Below the pieces are notes generated by a model. That model was given only the letters and a program-made list of their open reading frames with translations, did no database searches and had not been told where the DNA came from. The translations under genes were made by a program, and so were the position numbers. Positions 19,950 through 30,412 of a stretch of 64,000 bases of DNA are shown piece after piece. This stretch comes from Pseudomonas poae. GTDB taxonomy: Bacteria > Pseudomonadota > Gammaproteobacteria > Pseudomonadales > Pseudomonadaceae. The stretch spans positions 6,965,501-7,029,500 of the forward strand of contig CP034537.1 in the NCBI GenBank assembly GCA_004000515.1, written 5' to 3'. Numbering within the stretch: position 1 is the stretch's first letter; every line of letters begins with the position of its first letter.

Positions 19950-20913
19950 TCAAGGTTTGGCGGCTGGCTTTTTTTCACCGCGCACCGAGAGCGCGATGCG
20001 CTCTGCGGTACCGATAGGGATTTCACCGACGACCGTGACCATCATTTCGCCGTCCACCGTATTCAGGCGGCGGGACACGGCAACCGTGGGGCCCAATTGG
20101 GTACGGGTTTCCGTAACGCTCGCATCGCTGATCGGCTCAAGGAATACCGAGAAACGCGCCAGCCCGTCTTCATACATCAGGCTGTCGACCGTAGCTTTCG
20201 TCTGGGTATCCTGACGAGCACTGGTATTGGTCAGCTGAAAACCGGGCGGCAGCCACTCTAAATGCCAAGTCTCGGTAGACGCCACTTCCGGCGCGCCGCT
20301 CTTGACGGCAGCAATAGGCGTGCATTCGCTGCTGGGCTGCAAGTCACGGTCATCCGGCGCGGCTGAAGTATTCAAACGCGTGAACTGGAAACGCTCCAGC
20401 AATTGCCCTTGATCATTAAGCAACAGTGACTTGAGTGGCAAAGCAGTTTCGCGATCCAGATGCAATTCAAAACCATAGCGGTATTGATCACGCGGGGTGA
20501 TCGACACGATCACCGCATTACGACCGGCCACGCGGGATTTGCCGATGACGGCCAGTTCATAGAATTCATTGAGTTTTTGCGGGTCCAGCGCACGTGACGG
20601 TGCATCACGGGAATTGCCAAGGCCGGCGACGAGGGTGCCGCTGACGCATTGAGTATGACCATCTACCCGCACGACTTCCTGGGCCGAACCGTCGAGCTGC
20701 AAAAGCCGCTCGCGAACCTGGCCATCCTGGACGCGATGCCAGATGTCATGGGTAGAAAAACTGCCGTTACGTTCGTAGACGAACGTACCTTGAAAAGCTT
20801 TGCTGTTGCTCTGCACGCCCAAGTCGAGTCAGCCAGTCTTGGGCTTCATCGGCGTGGGCGGGTAGTGCAAACCAACCACTGAGCAAAAGCGTAAGGAGCG
20901 GTATGGCGCGCAT
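19950..20913 (-). CDS. mucB: Periplasmic sigma-factor regulator MucB/RseB (frameshifted)
   Basis: MucB binds the periplasmic part of MucA and protects it from AlgW cleavage. The true start is ATG at 20913 with AAGGAG. It encodes a signal peptide (MRAIPLLTLLLSGWFALPAHA) and DEAQDWLTRLGRAEQQQSF. One extra A in the run at 20793-20796 throws this out of frame with QGTFVYERNGSFSTHDIWHRV. Without that base the protein is 320 residues. Further MucB blocks are QEVVRVDGHTQCVSG, RVAGRNAVIVSITPRDQYRYGFELHLDRETALPLKS and GEIPIGTAERIALSVRG. It lies 15 bp after mucA. Confidence 0.94.
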
Positions 20914-20928
20914 AGAGCTCCTTACGTA

Positions 20929-21516
20929 TCAGCGGTTTTCCAGGCTTGCGGCACGAGCATAAGGCAGAGCACTTTCAGTACCTTTCAGAGCTGATTCCTG
21001 TGCGTGCTGGCGCAGGTAGCCTGGAAGACGCTGGTCCTGCCAACCGGATTGCCCTTGCAGTACACCATTGGCCATCGGGCCGGTGCTGTCAGAACTTTCC
21101 TTGTAGCCGGCCAATACCGCTGGGCCTTTGACCTGAGGTCCAGCCATCACCGGCTGTTGGGTCTGTTGGGCCAGTTCGGCACCAGCGATTTCATCCTGGT
21201 TGTACAGGCGAACACCGGCCAACACTGCAACAGTCACCGAGGCAGCAACTGCCAAGCGACCCAGGCTACGCCATGGACCACGTGCAGCTTTTGCCGGAAC
21301 GGCTTCATCAGCCAGCGCAGCAGAAACGGCCGCAGCAATATCCAGACGAGGGATTAGAAGATCCTTGTGCATCACCGCCCGAGCGACTTGGTAACGAGAC
21401 CAGGTATCACGGGTTTCGGCATCATCAAATGCATTGAGCACTCGACGAAGTTCCAGTTCATCCGCTTCGTTATCCATCACTGCGGACAGCGATTCCTGCA
21501 GGGCATCACGACTCAT
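20929..21516 (-). CDS. mucA: Anti-sigma factor MucA (RseA family)
   Basis: 195 residues, intact. The N-terminal cytoplasmic domain binding AlgU reads LQESLSAVMDNEADELELRRVLNAFDDAETRDTWSRYQVARAVMH. One membrane segment lies at about residues 87-104 (LGRLAVAASVTVAVLAGV), followed by a periplasmic domain. It holds AlgU inactive until regulated proteolysis under envelope stress. It lies 31 bp downstream of algU. No truncation of the mucA22 kind is seen. Confidence 0.95.
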   Translation of the reverse strand: MSRDALQESLSAVMDNEADELELRRVLNAFDDAETRDTWSRYQVARAVMHKDLLIPRLDIAAAVSAALADEAVPAKAARGPWRSLGRLAVAASVTVAVLAGVRLYNQDEIAGAELAQQTQQPVMAGPQVKGPAVLAGYKESSDSTGPMANGVLQGQSGWQDQRLPGYLRQHAQESALKGTESALPYARAASLENR

Positions 21517-21547
21517 GGCGGTTCTCTCTTGGCTGTCGCCGCTGTCT

Positions 21548-22129
21548 TTAGTTTTCCTGCAACAACGGTTGCAAGGCTTTATCGATGGCTTCCCGGGCCC
21601 GGAAAATCCGTGACCTTACAGTCCCCACCGGACACTGCATGACGCTCGCAATGTCTTCGTAACTCAGACCATCGAATTCACGTAAAGTTAACGCCGTACG
21701 TAAATCTTCTGGCAGTTGCTGAATTGTGCGATGAACGGTTCCTTCGATCTCGTCGCGCAGCAATGCACGCTCCGGCGACTCGAGATCTTTGAGGCCGTGA
21801 TCACCATCGTAAAATTCTGCATCTTCTGAACTTACATCGCTATCTGGCGGGCGGCGTCCGCGAGACACCAGATAGTTCTTCGCCGTGTTAATGGCGATGC
21901 GATATAGCCACGTGTAAAACGCACTATCACCGCGAAAGTTGCCTAGTGCACGGTAGGCCTTGATAAAGGCTTCCTGTGCAACGTCCTGCGCTTCATGGGT
22001 GTCGTGCACAAAACGCACGATCAACCCGAGAATTTTGTGCTGGTATTTCAGCACTAGCAGATCAAAAGCTCGCTTGTCGCCGCGTTGAACGCGCTCGACC
22101 AGTTGCTGATCCTCTTCCTGGGTTAGCAT
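21548..22129 (-). CDS. algU: Extracytoplasmic-function sigma factor AlgU (RpoE/sigma-22)
   Basis: 193 residues, intact and almost identical to the AlgU consensus: MLTQEEDQQLVERVQRGDKRAFDLLVLKYQHKI, region 2 DVAQEAFIKAYRALGNFRGDSAFYTWLYRIAINTAKN and region 4 LPEDLRTALTLREFDGLSYEDIASVMQCPVGTVRSRIFRARE. ATG at 22129 is preceded by GAGGAG; a GTG two codons earlier is less likely. It directs envelope-stress and exopolysaccharide genes and reads its own promoter. Confidence 0.97.
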   Translation of the reverse strand: MLTQEEDQQLVERVQRGDKRAFDLLVLKYQHKILGLIVRFVHDTHEAQDVAQEAFIKAYRALGNFRGDSAFYTWLYRIAINTAKNYLVSRGRRPPDSDVSSEDAEFYDGDHGLKDLESPERALLRDEIEGTVHRTIQQLPEDLRTALTLREFDGLSYEDIASVMQCPVGTVRSRIFRAREAIDKALQPLLQEN

Positions 22130-22188
22130 GAACACTCCTCGTTGTACTTGAAGGAGGCTTGCATAACTAAACGATCAGGCTTGCAAAC

Positions 22189-22215
22189 ATAGACTCGGTC
22201 TTTTCGCAAAAGTTC
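22189..22215 (-). promoter_or_regulatory. Candidate AlgU-dependent promoter of algU
   Basis: On the minus strand a GAACTT -35 box (22210-22215) is followed after 16 bases by TCTAT (22189-22193), against the AlgU consensus GAACTT-N16/17-TCTGA. It lies 60-85 bp upstream of the algU start. This matches the known autoregulation of algU in P. aeruginosa. Confidence 0.7.
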
Positions 22216-22591
22216 TCCCCCTTCAAGCAAGTTTCCGGCACGCACTGATTTGGCACACACGAAAAACGCAGCGCGGGCAACGCCGGCTGCGCGAATAATC
22301 TTGTCGCCGGTTTTCTGACGCGTCCAATGCTCCCGACGGGCCAATAAACTCAACGTTTTCCCAGCTTTCGGGCAACCTGCTATTGAGTCGGGGCCTATGC
22401 AAAAGTTCCCGCCTCAACAACCGGCCGATTTTACCCCAGCCGTGCACCGTAATCTCACATTGCCACGAATGCCCGGCTATTGTGCCGCTCCCCCCCTCTA
22501 TATACTAGTAGCCCGTGTGACCCTTTGATTCGCCGATCCAGGCGTCCTGTTTGCGCCACCTCTTCGGATCGCTTTTTGCGGAATCCCTCAA

Positions 22592-24208
22592 ATGAGCCAA
22601 CAGTTTCAACACGATGTCTTGGTGATTGGTAGCGGCGCGGCGGGCTTAAGCCTTGCACTGACCCTCCCTAGCCACCTGCGAATTGCAGTATTGAGCAAAG
22701 GCGACCTCGCCAACGGCTCGACATTCTGGGCCCAAGGCGGCGTCGCTGCCGTGCTGGACGACACCGATACGGTGCAGTCTCACGTCGAAGACACCCTCAA
22801 TGCCGGCGGCGGCCTGTGCAACGAAGACGCGGTGCGCTTCACCGTCGAGCACAGCCGCGAGGCAATTCAATGGCTGATTGACCAGGGCGTACCCTTCACC
22901 CGAGATGAACACGCGGGCAACGACGACGGCGGCTTCGAATTCCATTTGACCCGCGAAGGCGGCCACAGCCACCGCCGCATCATCCACGCCGCCGACGCCA
23001 CTGGCGCCGCAATCTTCAAGACCCTGCTCGACCAAGCCCGCCAACGCCCCAACATCGAATTGCTGGAGCAACGCGTTGCCGTCGACCTGATCACCGAAAA
23101 ACGCCTGGGCCTTGAGGGCGAGCGTTGCCTCGGCGCCTACGTGCTCAACCGCGCGAGCGGCGAAGTGGACACCTACGGCGCACGCTTCACTATCCTGGCG
23201 TCGGGCGGCGCGGCCAAGGTCTACCTTTATACCAGCAACCCCGACGGAGCCTGCGGCGACGGCATCGCCATGGCCTGGCGCTCGGGCTGCCGGGTGGCCA
23301 ACCTGGAATTCAACCAGTTCCATCCCACCTGCCTGTATCACCCGCAGGCCAAGAGCTTCCTGATTACCGAAGCGCTACGCGGCGAAGGCGCACACCTGAA
23401 GCTGCCCAATGGCGAACGCTTCATGCAGCGCTTCGACCCGCGCGCCGAACTGGCCCCGCGTGACATCGTCGCCCGCGCCATCGACCATGAAATGAAGCGC
23501 CTGGGCATCGATTGCGTCTACCTGGACATCAGCCACAAGCCCGAAGCCTTCATCAAGACGCACTTCCCGACCGTCTACGAGCGCTGCCTGGCGTTCAACA
23601 TCGACATCACCAAGGGCCCGATCCCTGTGGTACCGGCCGCCCACTACACCTGTGGCGGCGTGATGGTCGACCGGCACGGCCGCACAGACGTGCCCGGCCT
23701 GTATGCAATTGGCGAAACCAGCTTCACCGGCCTGCATGGTGCCAACCGCATGGCCAGCAACTCGCTGCTCGAATGTTTCGTTTATGCGCGCTCGGCGGCC
23801 GAGGATATTCTTGGCCAACTGCCGCACATTCCCGTACCCGCCGCCCTGCCCCGCTGGGATGCCAGCCAGGTGACCGATTCGGACGAAGACGTGATCATCG
23901 CCCACAACTGGGATGAGCTGCGGCGCTTCATGTGGGACTACGTGGGGATCGTGCGTACTACCAAGCGCCTGCAACGAGCTCAGCACCGTGTGCGCATGCT
24001 GCTGGATGAGATCGATGAGTTCTACAGCAACTACAAAGTCAGCCGCGATTTGATCGAGTTGCGCAACCTGGCCCAAGTGGCCGAGTTGATGATTCGCTCA
24101 GCCATGGAGCGAAAGGAAAGCCGAGGCCTGCATTACACCCTCGACTACCCCGAGATGCTGCCGGAAGCCCGCGACACTATTCTGGTGCCAACCACCTACG
24201 GCGGCTGA
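22592..24208 (+). CDS. nadB: L-aspartate oxidase
   Basis: 538 residues. It oxidises L-aspartate to iminoaspartate in de novo NAD synthesis. The FAD-binding motif is at the N-terminus ([16 protein letters not shown]), with [64 protein letters not shown] and [48 protein letters not shown]. It is divergent from algU; the 460-bp gap carries the algU promoter. Its last 32 bp overlap the end of convergent ygfX. Confidence 0.97.
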   Translation: MSQQFQHDVLVIGSGAAGLSLALTLPSHLRIAVLSKGDLANGSTFWAQGGVAAVLDDTDTVQSHVEDTLNAGGGLCNEDAVRFTVEHSREAIQWLIDQGVPFTRDEHAGNDDGGFEFHLTREGGHSHRRIIHAADATGAAIFKTLLDQARQRPNIELLEQRVAVDLITEKRLGLEGERCLGAYVLNRASGEVDTYGARFTILASGGAAKVYLYTSNPDGACGDGIAMAWRSGCRVANLEFNQFHPTCLYHPQAKSFLITEALRGEGAHLKLPNGERFMQRFDPRAELAPRDIVARAIDHEMKRLGIDCVYLDISHKPEAFIKTHFPTVYERCLAFNIDITKGPIPVVPAAHYTCGGVMVDRHGRTDVPGLYAIGETSFTGLHGANRMASNSLLECFVYARSAAEDILGQLPHIPVPAALPRWDASQVTDSDEDVIIAHNWDELRRFMWDYVGIVRTTKRLQRAQHRVRMLLDEIDEFYSNYKVSRDLIELRNLAQVAELMIRSAMERKESRGLHYTLDYPEMLPEARDTILVPTTYGG

Positions 24209-24622
24209 ACTTCAAGCGTACCCGCAGGCGTCGATGCACATCGGCGACCTGCGAGTCCTTCGGCACACACACCGAACGCACCCGCCATTCACCCGGCAAC
24301 CGATAGCGCAAGACCACAATAAGTGGCAATGCCAGGCTATCGGGACGCAACTGCACGGCGTGCCAGCCCCGCTCGTCACTGAACAATTGCCAGCCATCTT
24401 CATCGCGACGCAAGCCACGAATCGACGAACGGTGAGTCAGTAACAGATGACGCGGCAAGACCCAGGCAGCGTGCGCCAGGCACACCAGCATTCCGAGGCT
24501 TGAATAAGGCAGGTCAAGCGACAACAGCGCACCCAACGCCAACAGTTGGGCAGGAGATACGCCGCCAGCAACAACCGTGAGGCCTGCCAGCGGCATTCGA
24601 ACGAGTTACTTGGGCTGGACAC
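24177..24622 (-). CDS. ygfX: YgfX (CptA) family inner-membrane protein (frameshifted)
   Basis: A small protein with two close N-terminal membrane helices, then a soluble domain with [36 protein letters not shown] and a basic Arg-rich end. This is the YgfX architecture; E. coli YgfX is described as a toxin inhibiting cell-division and cytoskeletal proteins, paired with SdhE/YgfY. The probable GTG start at 24622 overlaps the sdhE stop. One extra base at 24548-24550 joins the start ([23 protein letters not shown]) to [20 protein letters not shown], giving 148 residues. Confidence 0.82.
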
Positions 24623-24860
24623 GATCCAGGATCATCCGAACCATGCGCTGCAGCTCAGGGTCTTCAGATTCGGCGCGCTCCATGAACCAGCCGAACATGT
24701 CCTGGTCTTCGCAAGTCAGCAGCCTGACGTAGAGGTCGCGATCTACCTGGTTGAGGGTCGCGTACACCTCTTTGGTGAAAGGCACCAGCAACACGTCCAG
24801 CTCAAGCATGCCGCGGCGGCTGTGCCAGTAGAGACGATTGATTTCTACATCTTCGACCAT
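24606..24860 (-). CDS. sdhE: FAD assembly factor SdhE (YgfY/CptB)
   Basis: 84 residues with the SdhE signature [17 protein letters not shown], containing the conserved RGMLELD block that contacts flavoproteins, and [14 protein letters not shown]. It promotes covalent flavinylation of succinate dehydrogenase and was also described as antitoxin to YgfX. ATG at 24860 follows GAGGAG. Coupled to ygfX by overlap of its stop codon. Confidence 0.92.
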   Translation of the reverse strand: MVEDVEINRLYWHSRRGMLELDVLLVPFTKEVYATLNQVDRDLYVRLLTCEDQDMFGWFMERAESEDPELQRMVRMILDRVQPK

Positions 24861-25000
24861 GGAGCGCTCCTCAAATAGGCGGCAAGTATACAGGCCCGAC
24901 GGCACCCGAACACTCGGCTTTGGTCGCCCCATACGGAAACTATCCATTTGCCGGGCGCCCCTCTATGATGCACCCATGACTTTTTGACCTGCGATGACCC

Positions 25001-25942
25001 ATGGCTGACTCTGCTTTCTTCTGCCCCCTGTCCCACGAAGGCGTTCTCGCCGTCCGCGGCGCCGACGCTGCCAAGTTCCTGCAAGGGCAACTGACCTGCA
25101 ACCTTAACTACCTGAGCGAGACGCAGGCCAGCCTCGGCGCGCGCTGTACACAAAAAGGCCGCATGCAGTCGAGCTTTCGTATCTTGCTGCAAGGTGACGG
25201 CGTGTTGCTGGCCATGGCCAGCGAGCTGCTGGAACCGCAGTTGGCAGACCTGAAAAAATACGCGGTGTTCTCCAAATCCAAGCTCACCGACGAAAGCGCC
25301 GGTTGGGCGCGTTTTGGCCTGGCGGACGCAGATCAGGCCCTGGCCAGCCTAGGCCTTGAGCTGCCGCCCGAAACCGACAGCGTCGTACGTACCGACACAT
25401 TGATTGCCATCCGCGTATCTCCTGGCCGCGCCGAACTTTGGGTGCCCGCAGAACACGCCCAAACCGTACGCAGCCAATTGACGGCGGCATTGAAAGAAGG
25501 CGATCTGAATGAATGGTTGCTCGGCCAGGTCCGCGCCGGCATCGGCCAGGTCATGCCGCAAACCCGCGAATTGTTCATCCCGCAAATGCTCAACCTGCAA
25601 GCCATCGGCGGCGTGAGCTTCAAGAAAGGCTGCTACACCGGCCAGGAAATCGTCGCGCGCATGCAGTACCTGGGCAAACTCAAGCGTCGCCTTTATCGCT
25701 TGAGCCTTGATGCGGCTGAAACGCCCGAGCCAGGTACTCCGCTGTTTTCGCCCAGCCACAACAGTTCGATCGGCGAAGTGGTGCTAGCGGCAAAAGCCGA
25801 CCAGTCCATTGAACTTCTGGCGGTGTTGCAAGCCGAAGCAGCCGACAGTGGCGATGTGCACTTAGGCACACTGGAAGGCCCCGCCTTGCACCTGCTTGAC
25901 CTGCCTTACACACTCGACCGTGATCGAGAGATCCAGCGTTAA
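25001..25942 (+). CDS. ygfZ: Folate-binding Fe/S-cluster repair protein YgfZ
   Basis: 313 residues. The YgfZ/GcvT-related family hallmark KGCYTGQEIVARMQYLGKLKR is present, with PLSHEGVLAVRGADAAKFLQGQLTCNL near the start. YgfZ acts with folate in maintaining certain Fe/S enzymes. ATG at 25001; divergent from sdhE. It is followed by the HDOD gene. Confidence 0.93.
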   Translation: MADSAFFCPLSHEGVLAVRGADAAKFLQGQLTCNLNYLSETQASLGARCTQKGRMQSSFRILLQGDGVLLAMASELLEPQLADLKKYAVFSKSKLTDESAGWARFGLADADQALASLGLELPPETDSVVRTDTLIAIRVSPGRAELWVPAEHAQTVRSQLTAALKEGDLNEWLLGQVRAGIGQVMPQTRELFIPQMLNLQAIGGVSFKKGCYTGQEIVARMQYLGKLKRRLYRLSLDAAETPEPGTPLFSPSHNSSIGEVVLAAKADQSIELLAVLQAEAADSGDVHLGTLEGPALHLLDLPYTLDRDREIQR

Positions 25943-25978
25943 TCGCCGTACTTTTTTGCAACACCCTAGAGATCATGA

Positions 25979-26799
25979 ATGAACAAGCTGGCGGAAAAAG
26001 TCCAACAGGCTTTGGTTACGGCCATCGGCAACGATGACCTGGTTCTGCCGACTTTACCGGAAGTGGCCCTGAAAATTCGTCAGGCCGCCGAAGACCCGGA
26101 GATCAGCATCAGCCATTTGAGCAAGGTGATCGGTCGCGATACCGCGCTGTCGGCGCGCCTGATCAAAGTGGTCAACAGCCCTTTGCTACGCGCGACCCAG
26201 GAAGTCACCGACCTGCACACCGCCATCACCCGGCTGGGCACCAACTACAGCAGCAACCTGGCCATCGGCCTGGTGATGGAGCAAATCTTCCACGCCCGCT
26301 CCGAAGCGGTCGAACTGAAAATGCGCGAAGTGTGGCGTCGAAGCCTGGAAGTAGCGGGCGTGAGCTACGCCTTGTGCCGTAGCCACAGCCAGCTCAAGCC
26401 AGACCAGGCGGCGCTGGGCGGCCTGGTGCACCAGATCGGTGTGTTGCCGATCCTCACCTATGCCGAAGACCACTACGAGTTGCTCTCGGACCCGGTCAGC
26501 CTCAACCACGTGATCGACAGTATCCACCCGTTGCTGGGGGATAAATTGCTGCATGGCTGGGACTTCCCGAAATGCTCGCCAAGCTGCCGGGTCAATACCT
26601 GAACCTGGAACGGGACTCAGCCAGCCTCGACTACATCGACCTGGTGCAGATCGCCGTGCTGTATTGCCATCGCGGCACCGATCACCCGCTGGCACATGTA
26701 TCGGTCTCCAGCCTGCCGGCGATCAAGAAGCTGCGAGTCGACCCTTACAGCGACGCCCTGCGTGCCGAGCTGGATGAAGCCCGCTCGATGTTCTACTGA
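25979..26799 (+). CDS. HDOD-domain signalling protein (frameshifted)
   Basis: An HDOD domain (LPTLPEVALKIRQAAEDPEISISHLSKVIGRDTALSARLIKVVNSPLL, then TAITRLGTNYSSNLAIGLVMEQIF) of the type that modulates signalling without the full HD-GYP catalytic set. The frame breaks at the C3 run 26566-26568. One more C joins GWDFP to EMLAKLPGQYLNLERDSASLDYIDLVQIAVLYCHRG, giving 273 residues. The stop abuts the convergent tctE stop. Confidence 0.88.
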
Positions 26800-28185
26800 T
26801 CAACCGGCGATAAAACTCACCCGCACTTTCAGCCCCGCCTGCTCGCCATCGTGCAGGCTGATCTGCGCCAGATGGGCCCGGCAAATCTCGCCGACAATCG
26901 CCAGCCCCAGGCCCGAGCCCATACCCTGCTGGCTGCGGCGATAGAAGCGTTCGAACACGCGGTCACGCTCCTCCTGCGGAATCCCAGGGCCGTCATCTTC
27001 AACTTCCAGCACCGCCGGCGCGGTCACCCGCAGGATCACGTTGCCGCCCGGCGGCGTGTGCGCCAGGGCGTTGTCCACCAGGTTGCTCAGCAACTCATTC
27101 AACAATGTCGGTTCGCCACGCAGCCATACCGGCTCGTCGGCTTCAAGCGCCAACGCCACACCGCGCGCGTGCGCCAGCGGTGCCATGGCCATGCCCAGTT
27201 CACGGGCCAATTGGCTGAGGTCCAACAACTGCGCGCCGCCCTCGGCAATTGCCCGGGCGCCGTTTTCGATGCGTGCCAGCGACAGCAACTGGTTGGCCAA
27301 GTGGGTCAAGCGGTCGGTGCCCTGGGCGGCGGTTTCCAGGGTACTGCGCCAGGTGTCTGGCGCATCGCTGCGCAGGCCCAGTTCCAGACGCGCCTTGAGT
27401 GCGGCGAGCGGCGTGCGCAATTCATGGGCCGCGTCGGCAATAAACTGCGCCTGGCGCTCGAACTGGCCACGCAGGCGTTCGGTGAAGTGATTGAGGGAGC
27501 GCACCAGCGGGCCAAACTCATGCTGCACTTCCACCAACGGCAGCGGACGCAGGTCGTCGGGCTGACGCTCTTCTACTGCCGTGCGTAAACGCTCCAACGG
27601 GCGCAGCGCAGCGCTGACCGCAAACCACACCAGCAACAACGCGCCCACCGCCAGCATGCCCAAGCGCAACAACGTATCGGCCATCAAGCTGCGGGCCATG
27701 GCGACCCGCGCTTCATCGGTTTCGGCCACGCGGATTTCCGCCATGCCGTTCATGTTCGGTTCGGAGACCGCCTTGAGCAGGCTGACCACCCGCACGGGTT
27801 GCCCCTGGTACACGGCATCGTAGAAGCGCGCCAACGCAGGATAATCGTCGGTTCGCGGCGTGCCGGGCGGTGGACCAGGCAGGTGTTCGTAGCCCGAGAT
27901 AAGCTTCTGATCAATATCGTTGACCTGGTAATAAATGCGTCCGGCACTGTCGTAGGCAAACGTATCCAAGGCCACATACGGCACATTGGCGCTGAGGGTG
28001 CCGTCGACTTGGGTCAAACCGGCGGCAATGGTCCGCGCCGAGGCCAGCAAGGTGCGGTCGTAGGCGGTGTCGGCGGCCTCGCGACCGTTCCAATAGGCAC
28101 TCATGCCGCTGGCCAGCATCAACAGCACCAACAACAGCGCCAGGTTCCAAAGCAGCCGCCAGCGCAGGCTGCTGGGCTTATGCAT
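26800..28185 (-). CDS. tctE: Sensor histidine kinase TctE (tricarboxylate sensing)
   Basis: 461 residues. Two membrane helices (about 12-31 and 172-192) flank a periplasmic sensor region. Then come HAMP-like LRPLERLRTAVEERQPDDLRPLP, the H-box AQFIADAAHELRTPLAALKARLELGL, N-box ELLSNLVDNALAHTP, G1 VEDDGPGIP and G2 GSGLGLAIVGEI. It overlaps tctD by 8 bp and lies opposite opdH/tctCBA, so it is the TctE partner for tricarboxylate uptake. Confidence 0.93.
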   Translation of the reverse strand: MHKPSSLRWRLLWNLALLLVLLMLASGMSAYWNGREAADTAYDRTLLASARTIAAGLTQVDGTLSANVPYVALDTFAYDSAGRIYYQVNDIDQKLISGYEHLPGPPPGTPRTDDYPALARFYDAVYQGQPVRVVSLLKAVSEPNMNGMAEIRVAETDEARVAMARSLMADTLLRLGMLAVGALLLVWFAVSAALRPLERLRTAVEERQPDDLRPLPLVEVQHEFGPLVRSLNHFTERLRGQFERQAQFIADAAHELRTPLAALKARLELGLRSDAPDTWRSTLETAAQGTDRLTHLANQLLSLARIENGARAIAEGGAQLLDLSQLARELGMAMAPLAHARGVALALEADEPVWLRGEPTLLNELLSNLVDNALAHTPPGGNVILRVTAPAVLEVEDDGPGIPQEERDRVFERFYRRSQQGMGSGLGLAIVGEICRAHLAQISLHDGEQAGLKVRVSFIAG

Positions 28186-28849
28186 CGCGAGCTTCCAGCA
28201 AGTAGCCCAGGCCGCGGAACGTCACGATGGCGATGGGTTGGCCGTCGAGTTTCTTGCGCAGCCGGTGTACGTAGATTTCGATGGCATCGGGGCTGGCCTC
28301 TTCATCAAGCCCGAACACCTGCGAGGCGAGTTGTTCTTTGCTCATTACACGGCCCGGGCGCGCAATCAGCGCTTCAAGCACCGCCTGCTCACGGGACGTC
28401 AAGGTCATCAGTTCACCGCCAACCGTGAAGCGGCGTGTGTCGAGGTCATACACCAGCACGCCACAGGCCTGTTGGCGCTCTCCGCCCAACACGCTACGGC
28501 GCAACAGCGCCTTGACCCGTGCTTCCAGCTCGGTCAGTTCAAAGGGTTTGGCCAGGTAGTCGTCCGCGCCGAGATTGAGCCCGTGTACACGGTCCTTCAC
28601 ATCACTGCGCGCCGTCAGCATCAGCACTGGCAGGTTTTTTCCACGGGCGCGTAAACGGGCGAGTACCTCGAAACCGTCCATGCGCGGCAGGCCCACATCC
28701 AGGATTGCCGCTGCGTATTCCTCGCTGCTCAGAGCCAGGTCCGCAGCCACGCCGTCGTGCAGCACATCCACGGTCAAACCCGTGCTCTTGAGCGCCTGGG
28801 CGACACTTTCGGCGAGCTGCAAATGGTCTTCAACCAAAAGGACACGCAT
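28178..28849 (-). CDS. tctD: OmpR-family response regulator TctD
   Basis: 223 residues. The receiver domain has MRVLLVEDH, the phosphoacceptor Asp in AAILDVGLPRMDGFEVL, TARSDVKDRVHGLNLGADDYLAKPF and a C-terminal winged helix (LTSREQAVLEALIARPGRVMSKEQLASQVFG, DAIEIYVHRLRKKL). ATG at 28849 is preceded by GAGGTGG. It is divergent from opdH; the regularly spaced repeats in between are candidate TctD sites. Confidence 0.94.
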   Translation of the reverse strand: MRVLLVEDHLQLAESVAQALKSTGLTVDVLHDGVAADLALSSEEYAAAILDVGLPRMDGFEVLARLRARGKNLPVLMLTARSDVKDRVHGLNLGADDYLAKPFELTELEARVKALLRRSVLGGERQQACGVLVYDLDTRRFTVGGELMTLTSREQAVLEALIARPGRVMSKEQLASQVFGLDEEASPDAIEIYVHRLRKKLDGQPIAIVTFRGLGYLLEARDA

Positions 28850-28936
28850 GGATTTCCACCTCATTCGGGCATGGTCGACGCCACGCTTTGCCGGGCAGTT
28901 TACAGGCGCCGCCTGCCCTGTGAAGCCCGAAAACAT

Positions 28937-28965
28937 TGAAAGGCGACTGAAAGGTTAGTGAAAGC
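28937..28965. promoter_or_regulatory. Three direct repeats at 11-bp spacing, candidate TctD binding array
   Basis: TGAAAGG at 28937-28943, TGAAAGG at 28948-28954 and TGAAAGC at 28959-28965, each start 11 bp after the last. OmpR-family regulators bind tandem direct repeats with one-turn spacing. They lie 88 bp upstream of tctD and 120 bp upstream of opdH, in the shared divergent region. Confidence 0.7.
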
Positions 28966-29084
28966 TTCGCCCTTTAGCATCCAGCTACGGTGGGTCATGC
29001 CTGCCGAGCTACCTGATCCGTAGCGCCCGAAAAACGCCTCGAAGCGTTTTCGCCAAAATAAGAACAATAACGGAGTACACAACG

Positions 29085-30378
29085 ATGCTGTCGACACAGC
29101 CCCAGGCCTTCTCGCCTGTGCGTTTCTCTCGCCTTACCCAGACCGCCCTTGCCAGTGCCGCAGCCCTTGCCGGCTTTTTCGCCGCTTGGCCAGGCCGCCT
29201 TCTTTGAAGACAGCAGCGGGACCCTGGAAACCCGCAACATGTACTTCAACCGCGACTTTCGCGACGGCACCAGCGCGCAGCAATCCAAGCGCGACGAGTG
29301 GGCCCAGGGTTTCATGCTCAACCTGCAATCGGGCTACACCGACGGTACCGTCGGCTTTGGCGTGGATGCGCTGGGCATGCTTGGGGTCAAGCTCGACTCC
29401 AGCCCCGACCGCACCGGCACCGGCCTGTTGCCTACCCACGACGATGGCCGCGCCGCCAACGAATACTCCAAGCTGGGCCTGACCGGCAAAGTGAAAATCT
29501 CGGCCACCGAGTTGAAGATCGGCTCGCTGATCCCCGAACTGCCGATCCTCAAGCCCAACGACGGACGCATCCTGCCGCAGACCTTCAATGGCGGCCTGAT
29601 CACCTCCAAGGAATTCAAGAACCTGGTGTTCACCGGCGGCCGCCTGGACAAAGCCAAGGACCGCGACGTCACCCACTATGAAGACATCGCGCTCAACAAC
29701 AAGAACAGCCGCTTCGTCAGTGGCGCCACCGGCAAGCACTTCAACTTCGGTGGTGCAGACTACAAGTTCGCCGACAAGATCACCGGCAGCTACCACTTCG
29801 CCCAGCTCGACGACGTGTACCGTCAGCACTTCCTCGGCCTGGTGGCCGCGCGCCCAATGGGCCCCGGCACCTTCGCCGCCGACCTGCGCCTGGCCATCAG
29901 TGATGACGCAGGCGCCGCCCGTGGCGGCAAAATCGACAACAAATCTCTCAATGGCCTGTTCAGCTATGCCCTCAATGGCCATAAGCTCAGCGCCGGCTAC
30001 CAGCACATGTCCGGCGACAGCGCGTTCCCGTATGTGGATGGCAGCGACCCGTACCTGGTCAACTTCGTGCAGATCAACGACTTTGCCGGCGCCGAAGAAC
30101 GCTCCTGGCAGGCGCGTTACGACTACGACTTCGCCAAGCTGGGCATTCCCGGCCTGAGCTTCATGAGCCGTTACCTGTCGGGTGACAACATCAAGCTCAA
30201 GAACGGCGACACCGGCAAGGAATGGGAACGCAACAGCGAGATCAAGTACGTGGTGCAAAGCGGCACGTTCAAGGATGTGGCCGTGCGCCTGCGCAACGCT
30301 ACGTACCGTTCCAACTACTCGGCCCGTGATGCGGATGAAATGCGCGTGCTGGTCAGTTACAGCGTCGCACTGTGGTAG
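29085..30378 (+). CDS. opdH: OprD-family outer-membrane porin OpdH (frameshifted in the signal peptide)
   Basis: A substrate-specific 18-strand OprD porin; position beside tctDE and tctCBA identifies it as OpdH, the tricarboxylate (cis-aconitate) porin. The mature start is AAFFEDSSGTLETRNMYFNRDFRDG, and the C-terminus ends VLVSYSVALW with a terminal aromatic. The start is ATG at 29085 with GGAG. The signal peptide frame is broken by one extra T in the run at 29175-29179. Removing it gives 430 residues. Confidence 0.92.
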
Positions 30379-30412
30379 TCGCTACTCATAACAACAAAGA
30401 CGGAGATAAAAC

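Noticed and set aside
29134..30258. A long open frame antisense to opdH
   Set aside because: Val/Ala/Gly-rich shadow of the OprD porin gene.
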